Positions 10,700-23,100 of a stretch of 64,000 nucleotides of DNA are shown here, in pieces. Position 1 is the stretch's first letter, and the number at the start of each line of letters is the position of its first letter. The DNA lies in NCBI RefSeq assembly GCF_023065955.2, contig NW_026623050.1, positions 18,744,501 to 18,808,500 of the forward strand, read 5' to 3'. Under the pieces are notes generated by a model. The model did no database searches. It had not been told where the DNA came from and saw nothing but the letters and a program-made list of their open reading frames with translations. This stretch comes from Ursus arctos. Its lineage: Eukaryota > Chordata > Mammalia > Carnivora > Ursidae. The translations under genes were made by a program, and so were the position numbers.

Positions 10700-13600
10700 G
10701 TTGATTCATTTGTAATTTACCAGAGAGGCATAATTGACAGTAGTTGACAACTGATTGTATGCAAAACATAAAGAAAAGAAACAGATCGGCATCGTCTGCC
10801 AAGACTGGGAACCAAGAAGATTTACAACTGGGAAGCAGAAGAGGGATGTAGGGGGTAAAACTGATTTTCAGTTTGAGGTGCCAGGGGGAGGTGAAGTCTA
10901 AGTTATCTCTACTGTCTGAGAACCAGGAGAGCAGTCTGGTCTGGAGAGATAGTTGGGGTCATACGGCCACTGTGCTAGGGAGTCACCAGCATGGAAGCGC
11001 TCATCCAGGGAGCAATACTTAAGGAACAGGTTGAAGATGAGAACATGAAAGAAACTAAGAATAAACCAAGAGATAAGAAGAAAGGAAGGAAATGTTATCC
11101 CCAAGCCAAATAAAAACAAACTAAAAAAAAAAAAACACTTTGAATTACTCTACAAAGAAATTATTAATACTCTTTTTTTTCATTTCTAAGATCTTTTATG
11201 TATTATGAAAGTAATGTTTATAAAATGTTCCCTGAATACTCGGGAAAAATAGGTTACTAACACGTCTCCACCAATACTGTCTTGTGGAGGGGACAGTCTA
11301 GGGGAAAATCGCTTTCCCTAGGCTAGCTGAGAGTCCCTGATACATTTCTTTAAAGCTCTAATAACCATGCAGAAAAGTGTCAAATTGAGGATTTAAAGGC
11401 AAGGCTGTAGTCCCGGGAGAATGTCTGGGAGTGATTCCTATGTACCTGACATAACTCAGAAGCAGGAGAGTCGCACTCAATGGCTAGGAGAATTCTCCTG
11501 CACCACCTCATATAAATCTACGGAGGGCTACCCGAAGGTTTATGTGAGCTGTGTGTCCAACACGTGTTAGAAAATCAGTCTCGTTATATTTTCCCTGTAA
11601 ATCCTTCCAGCAGTCTTCGAGGTTTAAGGGGGACCTTCGCATTTGGAAATCGAGAAATGAGTATAGATTTTCTGAGACTGCCTGGATTGTGTAATATGCA
11701 GTTCATACGATATATTTGGGGGGAAGAATATGTAGGTGCTGTCAGTCAATTGATGGATTCAGTCTCAAGAAGTTCCAACCTGCCCACTCTCCCCAATTCC
11801 CTCCTAAGGAAAAAAAAAAAGACCTCTTTTCAAAGGGAATACGTTCTCTGAAAGTGGCTGGGCAATCTCTGTAGCATATCTAGTGTGTGGCATGACCTGA
11901 AGAGATGACGATACTCTTGTTTAACAGTTTACACCATCTGTCTTGTAAATTACAAATAATATCTCCTATGTTAGCAAATCACATTCTACTTCTGACTACA
12001 TCAAAGTTGAGAATTTATGACTAGAATGAAATATAGAATAGAAACACTTTTGTATATGTTTAAACTGATTGTTACAGGAACAGAAGCCCTGAAAATTTGA
12101 TAAATAAAATTTTACTATTATCAAAGCATTCTGAAAGAAACAATTAAATATCTAATATATACTATTAATATTTAAGTGAAAATAATAGCTAAAGTTTTAA
12201 TAAATACTTTTAAGTTATTAAGCCAGATTTTCTATTTTATAAATAGATAAAAAACTGAAATAATTATTTCTAAGCTTTATTAGGAATATCTTAACTTCAA
12301 TATTCCTCCATTCTATCAAGTTTTATCTCCAATGTCAATTGCTAATTATCCTGAACATAACAAACTTCGTTGCCTTAAACAGAAAAAGGAAAACTACTGA
12401 TTATTTAGAATGTTCCAAATGAAGCTTTGCTTTTAGACATTTTTTTCTCCTAAGTTTAAGTAGACTCTACTTCTATTTCTAAATATTAGGCAATAAATGT
12501 CTGATTTTTAAAAACAGGTGGGCTTATTTACATCAGGTATAAAAGAGTTCTTTACCATTTAGTATGTGAATCACACATATGTGTATGCATTTGGAAGCCG
12601 CCACTTCATTTATTTACTTATTTTTTCAGTGCTGACACCCTGAGACCAACAGCAGCAGCTTTAAAGGGCATTTCCTCTTAAGCCCGTAAACCTTTGTTTT
12701 TGCAGATTCTTAAGATGTTCTGAAAAGTGAAAACAATTTCTACAGAGTAGGAAACAGGGATTTTCTAACCAACCTCACACTCAAAACGGTGACTCTTGAT
12801 TGCCACTATTTGAACAACAACAACAGGGAGATCGTTATACAGTGAGGTAGACTGGTTCATCGTTCAACAGATCGAAGTTTGAATATTTTTCCTTAAGCAC
12901 TGTACACGAACCTCCCTATATGTCTAGCAACGGTTCTTGCTGTGGCTTCTGGAACAATCCCACAGTCTTCCCCCTTTTCACTAGGGGGCTCACTAATCAT
13001 GTCCCTCATGCTAAGATTTTATCTTTTGAGGCAAAACATTCCTATTTTCTCTAGTCACTATTTCACTTCATAGCTTAGAAAGTCTTCCTCAATTCCTGTT
13101 CTAAAAGCACTAACAATCATTTGTAGCAAGACTGCAGACCATCTCACTCAATTATCCCACAACTCCATATGTAGGGTTATTTCCCAGGAATTGGGCACTT
13201 AACTTTTGTCGAGGCAACCTGTATTATAAGCATCTATAATAACTCAAAGATACTGTTGGCACATACAAATTCCCATTGTCTTTTGGGGTCTAGCACAAAG
13301 AGTAGAGGGCGTTTTTAACTACGCTATATTTAAACTGTAAAATAATATTCAATTTACCAATTTGTCTTAGGGTAATTAGAAGAACTGGAAGAAATCAAGA
13401 GTATTTAAGCACAGTGGGGCATTCACTGAAACATACACACAAGTCCAAGGTTGGCTTTCCTCCTTACAGGGCTTATGGTCTGCTCCTTTCTGCACACGTG
13501 ATCATTCTTCTTTCTCTCTGCAGATGAGCCTTCTATGCTTTGAATTACTATAGCCATCCCATCCCTGTCTTGATGCGGTCATTCTGATTTATATCACACA

Positions 13601-15980
13601 GAAACTGTATTGGGCTTCTACATTCCCAGCTTCCAATTTTGGGGACAGAAAATCTCATTTTGTCCCAGGTCTCTACTCACTGCTGGTCCAATTAGAGATG
13701 AGCGGGGTCACAAGGTTACATGACCAGTAGCTCATGCATCTGCACTGTAGGTACAGGCTTCTCTGAAAGGTCATGGGCAGCCTATAAAGAAAAGGAAGCA
13801 TCAACAGGCATCCCAAGAGTTGTCTACTATAATACTATTGAAGCGTGTGTCTATTGGCTACAACTCAATATTAAATATAGAGCCAAGATTGAAATCATCC
13901 TAGTCATACTCTGAATCACCCATTTAAGTCATGAGAATTCCGGATGTCAGGAATTCCATCTGTGCATTGGCTTATGAGGCATTTATTTGCATTCACAAGA
14001 CCAAATGTAGAATGTGAGTACAAGGAATGAGCCACCTGGACATCTTAAAGAAATATAGTTTCTGTAGCTTTAATTAAGCCCCTCCTCACAGAGTGCTCAG
14101 GTTTGCTCTCAAGAGAGTAATGATCTCATTCATCATGTGCCCTGTGCCCCAGGATGTCATTATGTGAGTGAGTGAATATAATTCGCATTGTTTCAGACGT
14201 CTTTACTTTTTTGTTTTGGTTTACTTGTTTATCTTTACAGTAATGACGAATTACTAAAAAATGAACCAAAAAAAATGAACATTTAAAGTAGGTGGACTTT
14301 GTGGTCTTCAGTGAAAACTGTGTAAAATGACTCACACTGAACAATACAGAAGTGAGTTGGTCTTCCACCAAGGACGGTATGTTTTTGTAGGTACACATTC
14401 TTTTTCTCTTTCTTCTTATGATCTCTTTCTCTCATACTGAAGGATTGTATTTTTAAAAAGCTTTTATTAGTATAAAAAAACCAGGAGATAATTTTCAGGA
14501 TCTAGGGCTAGGCAGTTTTTTTAAGACTTGACTCCAAAAGCACAACCCATCAAAGAAAAAAATGAGAAACTGGACTTCATAAAAAAAAAAAAAAATCTGC
14601 AGGAGAGAATGGGGGTACCACTGCCAGAAACTCTTGACCTTTCTCTGGAAACTGCCCTCAGCAGAGAGGAGCCAACTTGACTAGAGATGCCCAGAAAGTT
14701 GCATATCCTGCTGGGGTGGCCTGAGGCCAATGACTGATACTGGGGTAAAGAGCCTGGGCCTTTTATCCCTATCCATGCTGTGCTCCAGGTATTCTTTTCT
14801 GGAAATGCTCCTGACCCTCATCAGCATCCAGTAGCAAGTAGGGCTCTCCTCGTTGGAGAACCACATCTTTATCATTTCGCCACAAATACAAATTTACCAC
14901 CAAAGGAGATTTCCAACTAAAGGAAAGCAGTACTGTGTTGCTATATGGAATATCAGTGCCCCTAGACTTGGGGCGGGGATGAGACAGAGGTGGCAAATGT
15001 TTGATCAGGAGGACTCTCTCCCATGGTCGTGGCTTTCAAATACTGCCAACCAACTCTGAGAGCAAATGTTGTGTTACAAAACTGTTTTACTTTTTCTTCC
15101 TGGGACATTCAAACATTAACTGATTTAACTCTGTTCTTCTTTTGCTAAGTACCTCATTTTGTCCAAATGACACCCCCAGATGTGTATGTGAATGTGTGTG
15201 TATTTCCTGTATTCCAAGATACCATCAATTCCAAATGGCTTATCAATTTTATAACTGTTGTTAGGCTGAAGGAAATTCTACAGTAACTGTCCACATTTTG
15301 TATCTCACAATGGCATACTATTTATATAATACAACTCCCTTTCTTTTCCAATATCCTAATAATGTTGGAGTCTAATACTCTGTGTGTGCAGAGGCTAGGA
15401 TTCTTCTGATTGATTCACCCTTAGCTACTGTATTTCTGTACAGTGTCATTCGATGAACTGCTTTTCGTGATCCTTGCTTGTCATTTTAAATCCTTTATCA
15501 ATTTTAACATCAGCTGTTTCATTTGCATTTTCTATGTGTTAATGTCACAGTTTTATATTTTTTAAATATCTTTAATTGACATATCCCAGGTGATAAGAAG
15601 ATCCTCTTGAAAGCTATCTGGAAGCTTCTCGGTCCTTTATAATGCATGAGTCAGTTATAAGGATAGCTCCAGATTGAAAATTTGATGATATCTTATAAAA
15701 GATTTACCTATTTCTAGTGTCTTCAATCATATCTCTTACTGTGACAGGCAGTCTTCTGAATACAAGGCCATATTGTTTCAGTTTTATATCAAAGTGTAAT
15801 TCTTCCAAAGAGATTTTAAATGACAACTAAAAATCCAAACTTAGTTTAAAATTTAGCCACAAGTGGTGCTGCAAATGCAAATAATTCAACCAAGGTGAAA
15901 ACTAAATGAAGAGATGCCTTCTACCCATGGCTAAGTTCATGCACAGGCAATGACACTCATTCTGTAGGTGACTGGCAACT
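10700..15980. other. No gene; unassigned sequence
   Basis: No repeat family is recognised with confidence. 14500-15060 carries several overlapping minus-strand frames of 64-75 codons without recognisable homology or splice context; an old unidentified retrocopy is possible but unsupported. Confidence 0.5.
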
Positions 15981-15994
15981 GTCTTCAACTTAGA

Positions 15995-16130
15995 TTCACA
16001 TATTCATTCAACAAAAACTTATTTACAGCCTAATATTGACAAGCACTGACCTAGGTACTAGGGAAATAGAGTAAATAATATAGATAAAATCTTTACTTTC
16101 ATTGAACTTCAATTAATAAGAGGTACCAGA
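15995..16130 (-). repeat. L2 3' end
   Basis: Antisense L2 tail: TATTCATTCAACAAAAACTT, GACCTAGGTACTAGGGAAAT and TTTCATTGAACTTCAATTAA. Confidence 0.7.
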
Positions 16131-16654
16131 TTTCAGAAATGATAAAATGTAGAGAAAATGTATAAAAGATATCTCTCAGAATAGAGAAAAAAATGATGTT
16201 GCTTTAGTGTCTTTCACATTTCCTAATTCAACTATTTCTAGTGCATTTAAGTTTATTAAAACTTCTCCAAAAGAGACTGCTTTAATATTCACATATTTTC
16301 CTTGGAAAGATGCTTCTTTCATTATATAATCTCTAATGCAAACTATTGCAGTTTTATATAACAAATAAGATAAAGCCCAGACCTTTTGCTCTTCCTCTTT
16401 TTAAAATCAATTCTATAAAACAAATCAACAGAAAATTTCCAGAGGATATATTCCATTTATTTTTTCTGTACTCAGATATGGAAAAGTATATATGAAGAGG
16501 GAGAAGGAGAACATAGGTATTCATGAATGCAGTGCCGGGTAGAATTAAAACACACCAAGCCCTCACTTCAATGCAAGGAAGACTTCCACTGGACGTTGTC
16601 CTAGAATGCATTTAAAAAGGCTGCTAAAAATTAAGCATAAAAAATTAAACATAA

Positions 16655-16745
16655 TACATATGTATTTAAATTCATATGTATATATGTGTGTATGTAATTT
16701 ATGTTATATATCTATAACATATATATGTTATGCTTTGATACATAT
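16655..16745. repeat. AT-rich (ATATGT)n-like tract
   Basis: Imperfect alternation of ATATGTAT and TATAACATAT words; low complexity. Confidence 0.8.
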
Positions 16746-17464
16746 GTATTTCAAAAAAGCAAGATAAGGAAATCAGTAGCTGATTTTTTTTTTTATATGA
16801 GTAGTAACCTATATGTTCCAAACTCAACAGGAAAATCACTACTAACTGTGTTCGAAAACTGCCAAGTGAAAATGTACCTCCATGTGTAAATGTGAACCTA
16901 ATCTCCGATGTTCACAGGAAGTGATTCATGGCCAGTTTCTACCATACGCCAAGGAGATGCTTTACATCTGGGTGCTGACACTTTATATGTATAAGGCTAT
17001 AATCAATAGTATTTGTTACATGCTCTCTCATTGAAATAAAACTGTGCTTGTTCTGCAAATAGTTTTAATTACTAACACAAACATCTTAGTTTTGAAATAT
17101 AGTAACCCTGTATATCCCCTAACACAGCTTTATTACCAGGCATAAAAATCAACCTAGAGTTTAAAAGTCTTAAACGTTGATATCTGAAAGGTATAGCCTG
17201 AGCCTGTGTGTTGCTTTGTTTATGCAAACAGGCTATCTATCTTAGAAGGGCGACTGTTAACCCCTTGCATTTCAACAGTTGTTGTCAATACCCATGTGGC
17301 ACAGATATTTAATTGCTAATATTAAGCCCATGCCATCATTTAGTCCAGTCAACTATCTCAGAGAGTAGAACTGACAGTCAACCACTTCAGCAGGGTGGAA
17401 AGACATCTGTGGAGCTCATGGAGACCACTTGTCTCCCTGCTTTAGTCCCTTCGTTCTTTGATCC

Positions 17465-17600
17465 ATCCACCATACTGAGAAATACCTAAATTATAAACCC
17501 GAAAACTTCCTACAGTATGGCATACAAAACCATTCACAAACTGGCCCCACCCCAACATGAAGCCTGCTCCACTCACATGAGATTGCATTCTAATCACACC
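17465..17600 (+). repeat. L2 fragment
   Basis: Sense L2: ATGGCATACAAAACCATTCA, CAAACTGGCCCCACCCCAAC and CTCACATGAGATTGCATTCT. Confidence 0.65.
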
Positions 17601-19539
17601 CCTCAGATAGCTCTTATGACACTGTGTAATTGCTAATTTGTCAGACGGTGCACCAAGGGCCGTACCTCACAGCACAGTAGTCTGGCTGGGGTCAAGTCAA
17701 TTGGTGCATGCCTCGCCACAGCTCCCAAGAGAATCACACTTGAAAGGAATCCCCACTGTTAGCATATTTCACAGATTCTTTGAGATATCAGTAAGATGAA
17801 CATTTTACAATGAAATTTTAAGGATACTCAGAAAAGAAAAGTAAGGTATAGTGTCTCCAGATCCTCTGAAACTCGGGTGCAGGGCAGCCACTCCCATGGC
17901 CCTAAGCAAAGGACACAGTTGATGGACTCCGTGTCTCATTCCTTTTTGTATATGTAGTAACTTGTGCAGTGCCTGTTACTTACTGGGTAAAATTCAGATG
18001 CCCATTAAATGATGAATCCTTTCTTCTTCCCTTCCTCCGCCAACCTTACAAATTCACACACACTGAATTTTTCAAGCTAAAGCTACCTCTTCATAGTACT
18101 AAGCAAGTCAAAAACTCAGTTCCTGTAAGAACCTGCCGAAAACTGAACAGAGCAGGTTTGGTGGGTACTGAGGTGACTAACGAGCACATACGCACTCAGA
18201 AACTGTTGTCTCTCCTCACCCTCCGCTACTTGTCTCCAGCCCAACATCGTCACACTAAAATGACAATGCAGCGTGGCCTTTCTTGCTATTTTTCATGAGA
18301 AGCAAGAAATCCAGAATATTTTGGGAAATCTCCTGGCAATTTTCTTTTTCTTCTTCCCCCATGAAGTACCGTGTAAATTAAACAGAATCTACATCCAGGG
18401 GAGCAGTTTGAACTTGTGCTCTGGATCTCTAGGACTTGGCGGTCTCTAGAAATGAGGACAATGCATCTGAGCATGAGAGGTCCACTGTTCTTTCCAGAAA
18501 ACTAGGATGCTACTCGTAAGCACCCAAGCTGTTCATGGCTGGGTTCCAATGTGCTGTCTTTTCTTATGTAAAGACTTTGGTCAGTACCTGACTCACAAAA
18601 TTATGGCTCTCATTTTCATCAGCAAGGAAGAATTTCTTCACTGTAAAATCTTATTAAGGGAATTTGATTGCAAATTGAATGTAGTCCAGCACCTCTCCAA
18701 AGCTCATTTAAGATATTTGATATTTCAGAGAAAAAGCCTAAAATGGGCATGTTAACCATCCATTGACCTATCTTATTCCAAATTCTATCCCTGCACTCTC
18801 AGACCATCAGAATATAATGTCTTCGACTACATTATCTCAGTCAATCAATGGTATGACTTCTGAGCTATGACTCAATATCATGTTCTTTGATTTTACAGAT
18901 GGCTGATATAACAAATTACCATATTTAAGAGCATTTCTTCATAACTTTTGGAAAACCGGTTGGAGGTATATTCTACCATGTGATGTAATACTGCTTTATA
19001 TTGGAATTCATGTGATAAATTCCAGGAAAAAAAGTTCCAGGAAAGGATGTTTATTCTCACAGTTGCATCTGATTTCTTAATGGGAAATAATTTCTTTTCT
19101 TTGGTGACCAAGACAAACTTCAAAGACTATATTAAGTGAAAGTAAGAATCCTAGGTTTGTTTCTGAATTTTTGAAGCCCTTACCGACCCCTTTATTTGTC
19201 CACTAATGTTAACACTGGCTTTAGGTTTTAGAATAACCCAGTTACAATAGTTTGCTTTATTCGAGTGATTTGATTCTGGGTGGCCAACATTTTTTAAAAG
19301 ATTTTATCTACTAAATTTTCCATAACATTACTGCTTTTCAATTTATAAATACAATTTTTTAAAAAAAATAAAAATATTCCACTTCTCTCATAGATTTTAG
19401 TGGGCATCTGCTTCCAAAATATCTGAAAATTGGGCCTGAATTTTTGACTCTAGAAGTGCATTATTTGAAGTACATTGTGGTTTTAAATGCATATTGTAAT
19501 TCTAGAATTCCTAGAGTTGTCACATTTGCTTATCAAATA

Positions 19540-19715
19540 TTTTCGAGGCTCTGTTGGATGCGTTGCACTGCCTAAGCATTGAAAATATGAAGGTGAGCAC
19601 ATTATACATATCCCTTTCCCATTATGGAGCTCATAGTCTCACGGGGAGCAGGCAAGAAACCAGGCAATGACAGTTACAGGGCAGTCAGTATGGTGACAGC
19701 AGTACAGGGTAGGCC
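19540..19715 (-). repeat. L2 3' end
   Basis: Antisense L2 tail: TTGGATGCGTTGCACTGCCT, TTATGGAGCTCATAGTCTCA and CAAGAAACCAGGCAATGACA. Confidence 0.65.
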
Positions 19716-19839
19716 GCCTAACCTATTTTGGGGAAAGAGAAAGGGAATCACAGAGAATATATGTTCCATTTGAAACATGAAGGTCTCAGGCAAAGGTGGG
19801 GGAAAGGTTTTCAGGCAGGGGCTGTAGACTCCACAAAGC

Positions 19840-19930
19840 TGTCTTTTTCATCGTTGTATCCTCAGAGCCTTGCTCACTGCTTGGCTCATGAGAGGCACTC
19901 AAAAATTCTTAAATAAATAAATGAGTGATG
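19840..19930 (+). repeat. L2 3' end
   Basis: Sense L2 terminus: TTGTATCCTCAGAGCCTTGC, ATGAGAGGCACTCAAAAATT and AAATAAATAAATGAGTGATG. Confidence 0.7.
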
Positions 19931-19939
19931 GAATAGCAT

Positions 19940-20145
19940 GTGTGAAGGATGAGAGCCAAGTGGGGACAGGTCCTTTAGAGGAACGGAAAGGGTCTGGTGT
20001 GGCTAAACTGTAAAGTTCAAGATGGGTGGGAGTATACAAGGTGGGACTAGAGAGGTATACAGCAGCCAGGTAAAAATGATCCTTGTGAATCATTTAAATA
20101 GCATGCACTTTATCCTAGAGAAAAGGGAAGCCATGTGCGCTTAAA
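19940..20145 (-). repeat. L2 fragment
   Basis: Diverged antisense L2 middle part, with GGTCTGGTGTGGCTAAACTG and TTTATCCTAGAGAAAAGGGA. Confidence 0.5.
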
Positions 20146-20149
20146 GAAT

Positions 20150-23100
20150 TTTTTTAAACACCACAGTAAAATTTTAAAAATAATTAAATAAGTCTTTTTC
20201 CTTTTCTTCATGAGATCTTGACCTTTGGTTAACCCTAGTTGGATTCCCTTGGCAACTTGACAAAGGCAAAATGTTAACTACATCTCAAGGTGACATTACT
20301 GATAGTAAAAGTGGACCCTCATTAGCAAATTGTATCTGGACCACAAGAAACTATACATGAACCATAGAAATGTTCATTAGCATAGCTTGAGGCTTCCTCG
20401 CGAGGGGACCTGGCAAGCCATGCCTACGGAATCGTTGCCAGAGTTATAAGTCCGTTCTGCAGGGTGACTCCCACAGCTGAGCTGATGGACAGCTCTAAGG
20501 ACCCCTGGATGAGGAAGGCCCAGTGCTGCCCCACAGACAGCTGTGGTTCCCGGTCTTTGTCCCTCTCAGTAGACGGGAGGAGGTGTACTGTGTGTTCCTG
20601 TTGTGAGTCTGAATGTCTGGCTGAGCCTAAAGAAGGGGGTACTGCACCACTGGAGGGTAGTAGAAGAGTCAATATGAACAGATCTGTGTTTAAAGGGTCA
20701 CTTTAGCTATTGGAAGCAACTGCCTCTAGGACAGGATACTCTAAGAAGACACTGACCAAAATCAGTAATAGTCTTGCTGGAATAAGATGGAAGCCTACAA
20801 GAAGGGGGAAAAGAGAAAAGTACCCTCCTTCCAAGTTACATCTAGACCTTGAGGTTCTAAAGCCCATCAATTGGGACTTACAGGAATGCAAACTGGTTTC
20901 CGTATCTTTTTGTGTGTGGCTCCTCTGACACTTATTGGAGAAACATCAAACATGAGGGGCAAGTAAGAACAACTGGAGGGGGAGGGAAAATACTAAATGG
21001 CACCATTTTTTAAAAATGAGCAAATATCGCAAAGGGTTAGGTTTGAGAACTGTCTCACTCCTTAACTAATAAATCACCGGGCCTCTCTGAACTTCAGGTT
21101 TCTGGGCAAAAAGCAAAGGGTTTAGTTCAGTGACTTACAGAGGATCTTGACTTTCAGGAGTCTTATTATCTGAGTATCACTCACATGCCAAGTACTATAC
21201 TAATCTCGAACTTCCCTCCTTCCCCCAATAAAGACCTTCAGAATTAAGCAAATACCAAATGCCTGTAACAGAAAGATCAAGGAGTAGGGGCCAATAGCTC
21301 AAGTCAGTCCTTGGTCCAAGACAGAACTGAAGACTCTCCTATTTTTCTACACTAAATTTCACCCTGTGTGGCACGGTGATCACATCTGTAACTGAAGAAC
21401 TTTATTATGTGCTTTAGAGTCCTCAAGTGGTGAGGGCTATGGTAGGCTCTGACAGGCCAATCTAAGCTGAGGTCCCCCAAGCCAGCTGCCCAACGTCCTT
21501 ACTGCAACATTTGTTCATCTGTAAACCCTCAGTGACTGCTGAGGACTGACAGAAGGAATAGGGATAGTTAATAACTTAGTACTACTGTGCTCTTCAACCA
21601 TCTTGAAGAAAGACGTAAAAACCCAGTATAACTTAAGCCTGACATCTAAAACGAAGTGATATAAAGTGAAAATAATTAATTTCAAAAAAGCACATCTCCA
21701 AGAAATTTAAGCACTCCCATATCTTAAGGGGACACTACAAAGTACTGACATATGGTTATGTGACATTAAAAATGCAAGGGAAACCTTCGCTTTTACAAAA
21801 AGTTTCAAATAAGGAATTTTAGTGAAAAGCATTGCGTGTACTTCTAGGAAATCTCATCATGATCTCAGTGTAATAGCCATTTGTAAAAGAGCCCCGAACT
21901 GAGTCCATGCCAGGGAGCATTATTGGAAAATGGCCCGCGCCGACGACTTCCTGGAATTCCTCTCTGTGCAAGTCAGCAGCTTGCTTGGCACCAGCTGGGC
22001 ACCACACTGAGGCACGGGGAAGTGTGAGGGTGCCCTCCGAGGTGACATGGTTTGTGATTTATAACTTGAGTCTCGAAACAAGGCAGCTAGACAGCAGCGC
22101 AGGCTATTCGAATCACAAGATCAGCCTTCTTTCTTTTACTAAAACTCACAACCAAAGGTGGCCATTAAAAAAAAAAATAGAACAGGGGTCATCAGCTGCA
22201 TGGCCACGACGTAACGTACCAGGTGCAGGGTGTAAAGAAGAAACGACACAGCCTCTCCTCATGATGCCATTAGCGGCTTCCAACTTGCATTTCATGAAAT
22301 CTTAGCACTTCTCAGAGGGAATTACATCATCATCTGATTCAAACTGTCTTTTTAAAATAGGTACTCTACCTATTGTAAAGAACTGTGAATTTAAAAAGCA
22401 AATTTTTATACTAATTTTTAATCAACTTGGAAACTATAAACCCATTGATTTATGGTTCCAAATTACTGTTTCTGTGCAGATCCAAGATTAATCTCTGTAC
22501 TTATGCTTAAATTTATAAATGTATCACTGATTAAAGAGGTTGTTTGTGTGTTTTAATGTTGGTAGTAGGCAGTTTTACTCGTAAAAATACACAAACAAGT
22601 GCTACCAAAGTGCTATTCTGCTTACCAGGGTGAATCATCATCTTTTCACTCTAGTGTTATCCAAAGCAATATACCAAATGAACTGGATGGCAAAACCAAA
22701 ATTTTATATGACTGTCATCCATCTGTCTTAATTTCAAATCTCATAAAACATCCTTGAACAAAGTGTTTAACTCTGTAATATTATAAATTAAAATAATAAG
22801 ATAGTTTGTCTATTTGATTGATTGCTTCATTTTTACAAAAGCTCCAGATGCTTAGGAAAGTTTTGAAACACAAATGTTGAGCTTTTCTCTAACAAGAAAA
22901 AGAAACTCGGCATTGGTAAAAAATCTTTACCTATGTTCCTGCTTTACATATAAGATAGAAGTTATTGGTGAAACTTGGCTTTATTTTTCTAGTATTTTGC
23001 AAATTTTCAATTATAGACAATTCCACAGAAAGATGAAAAGAGCCTAATTTACTTTATAATGTAGAAACTATTTTGTAGTAACTTTCTGATGTTTAAACAA

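Noticed and set aside
14681..14996. Overlapping minus-strand frames (e.g. VNLYLWRNDKDVVLQRGEPY) considered as a retrocopy
   Set aside because: No parent gene is recognised, and no poly-A remnant or target duplication could be paired. Kept only as an unassigned block.
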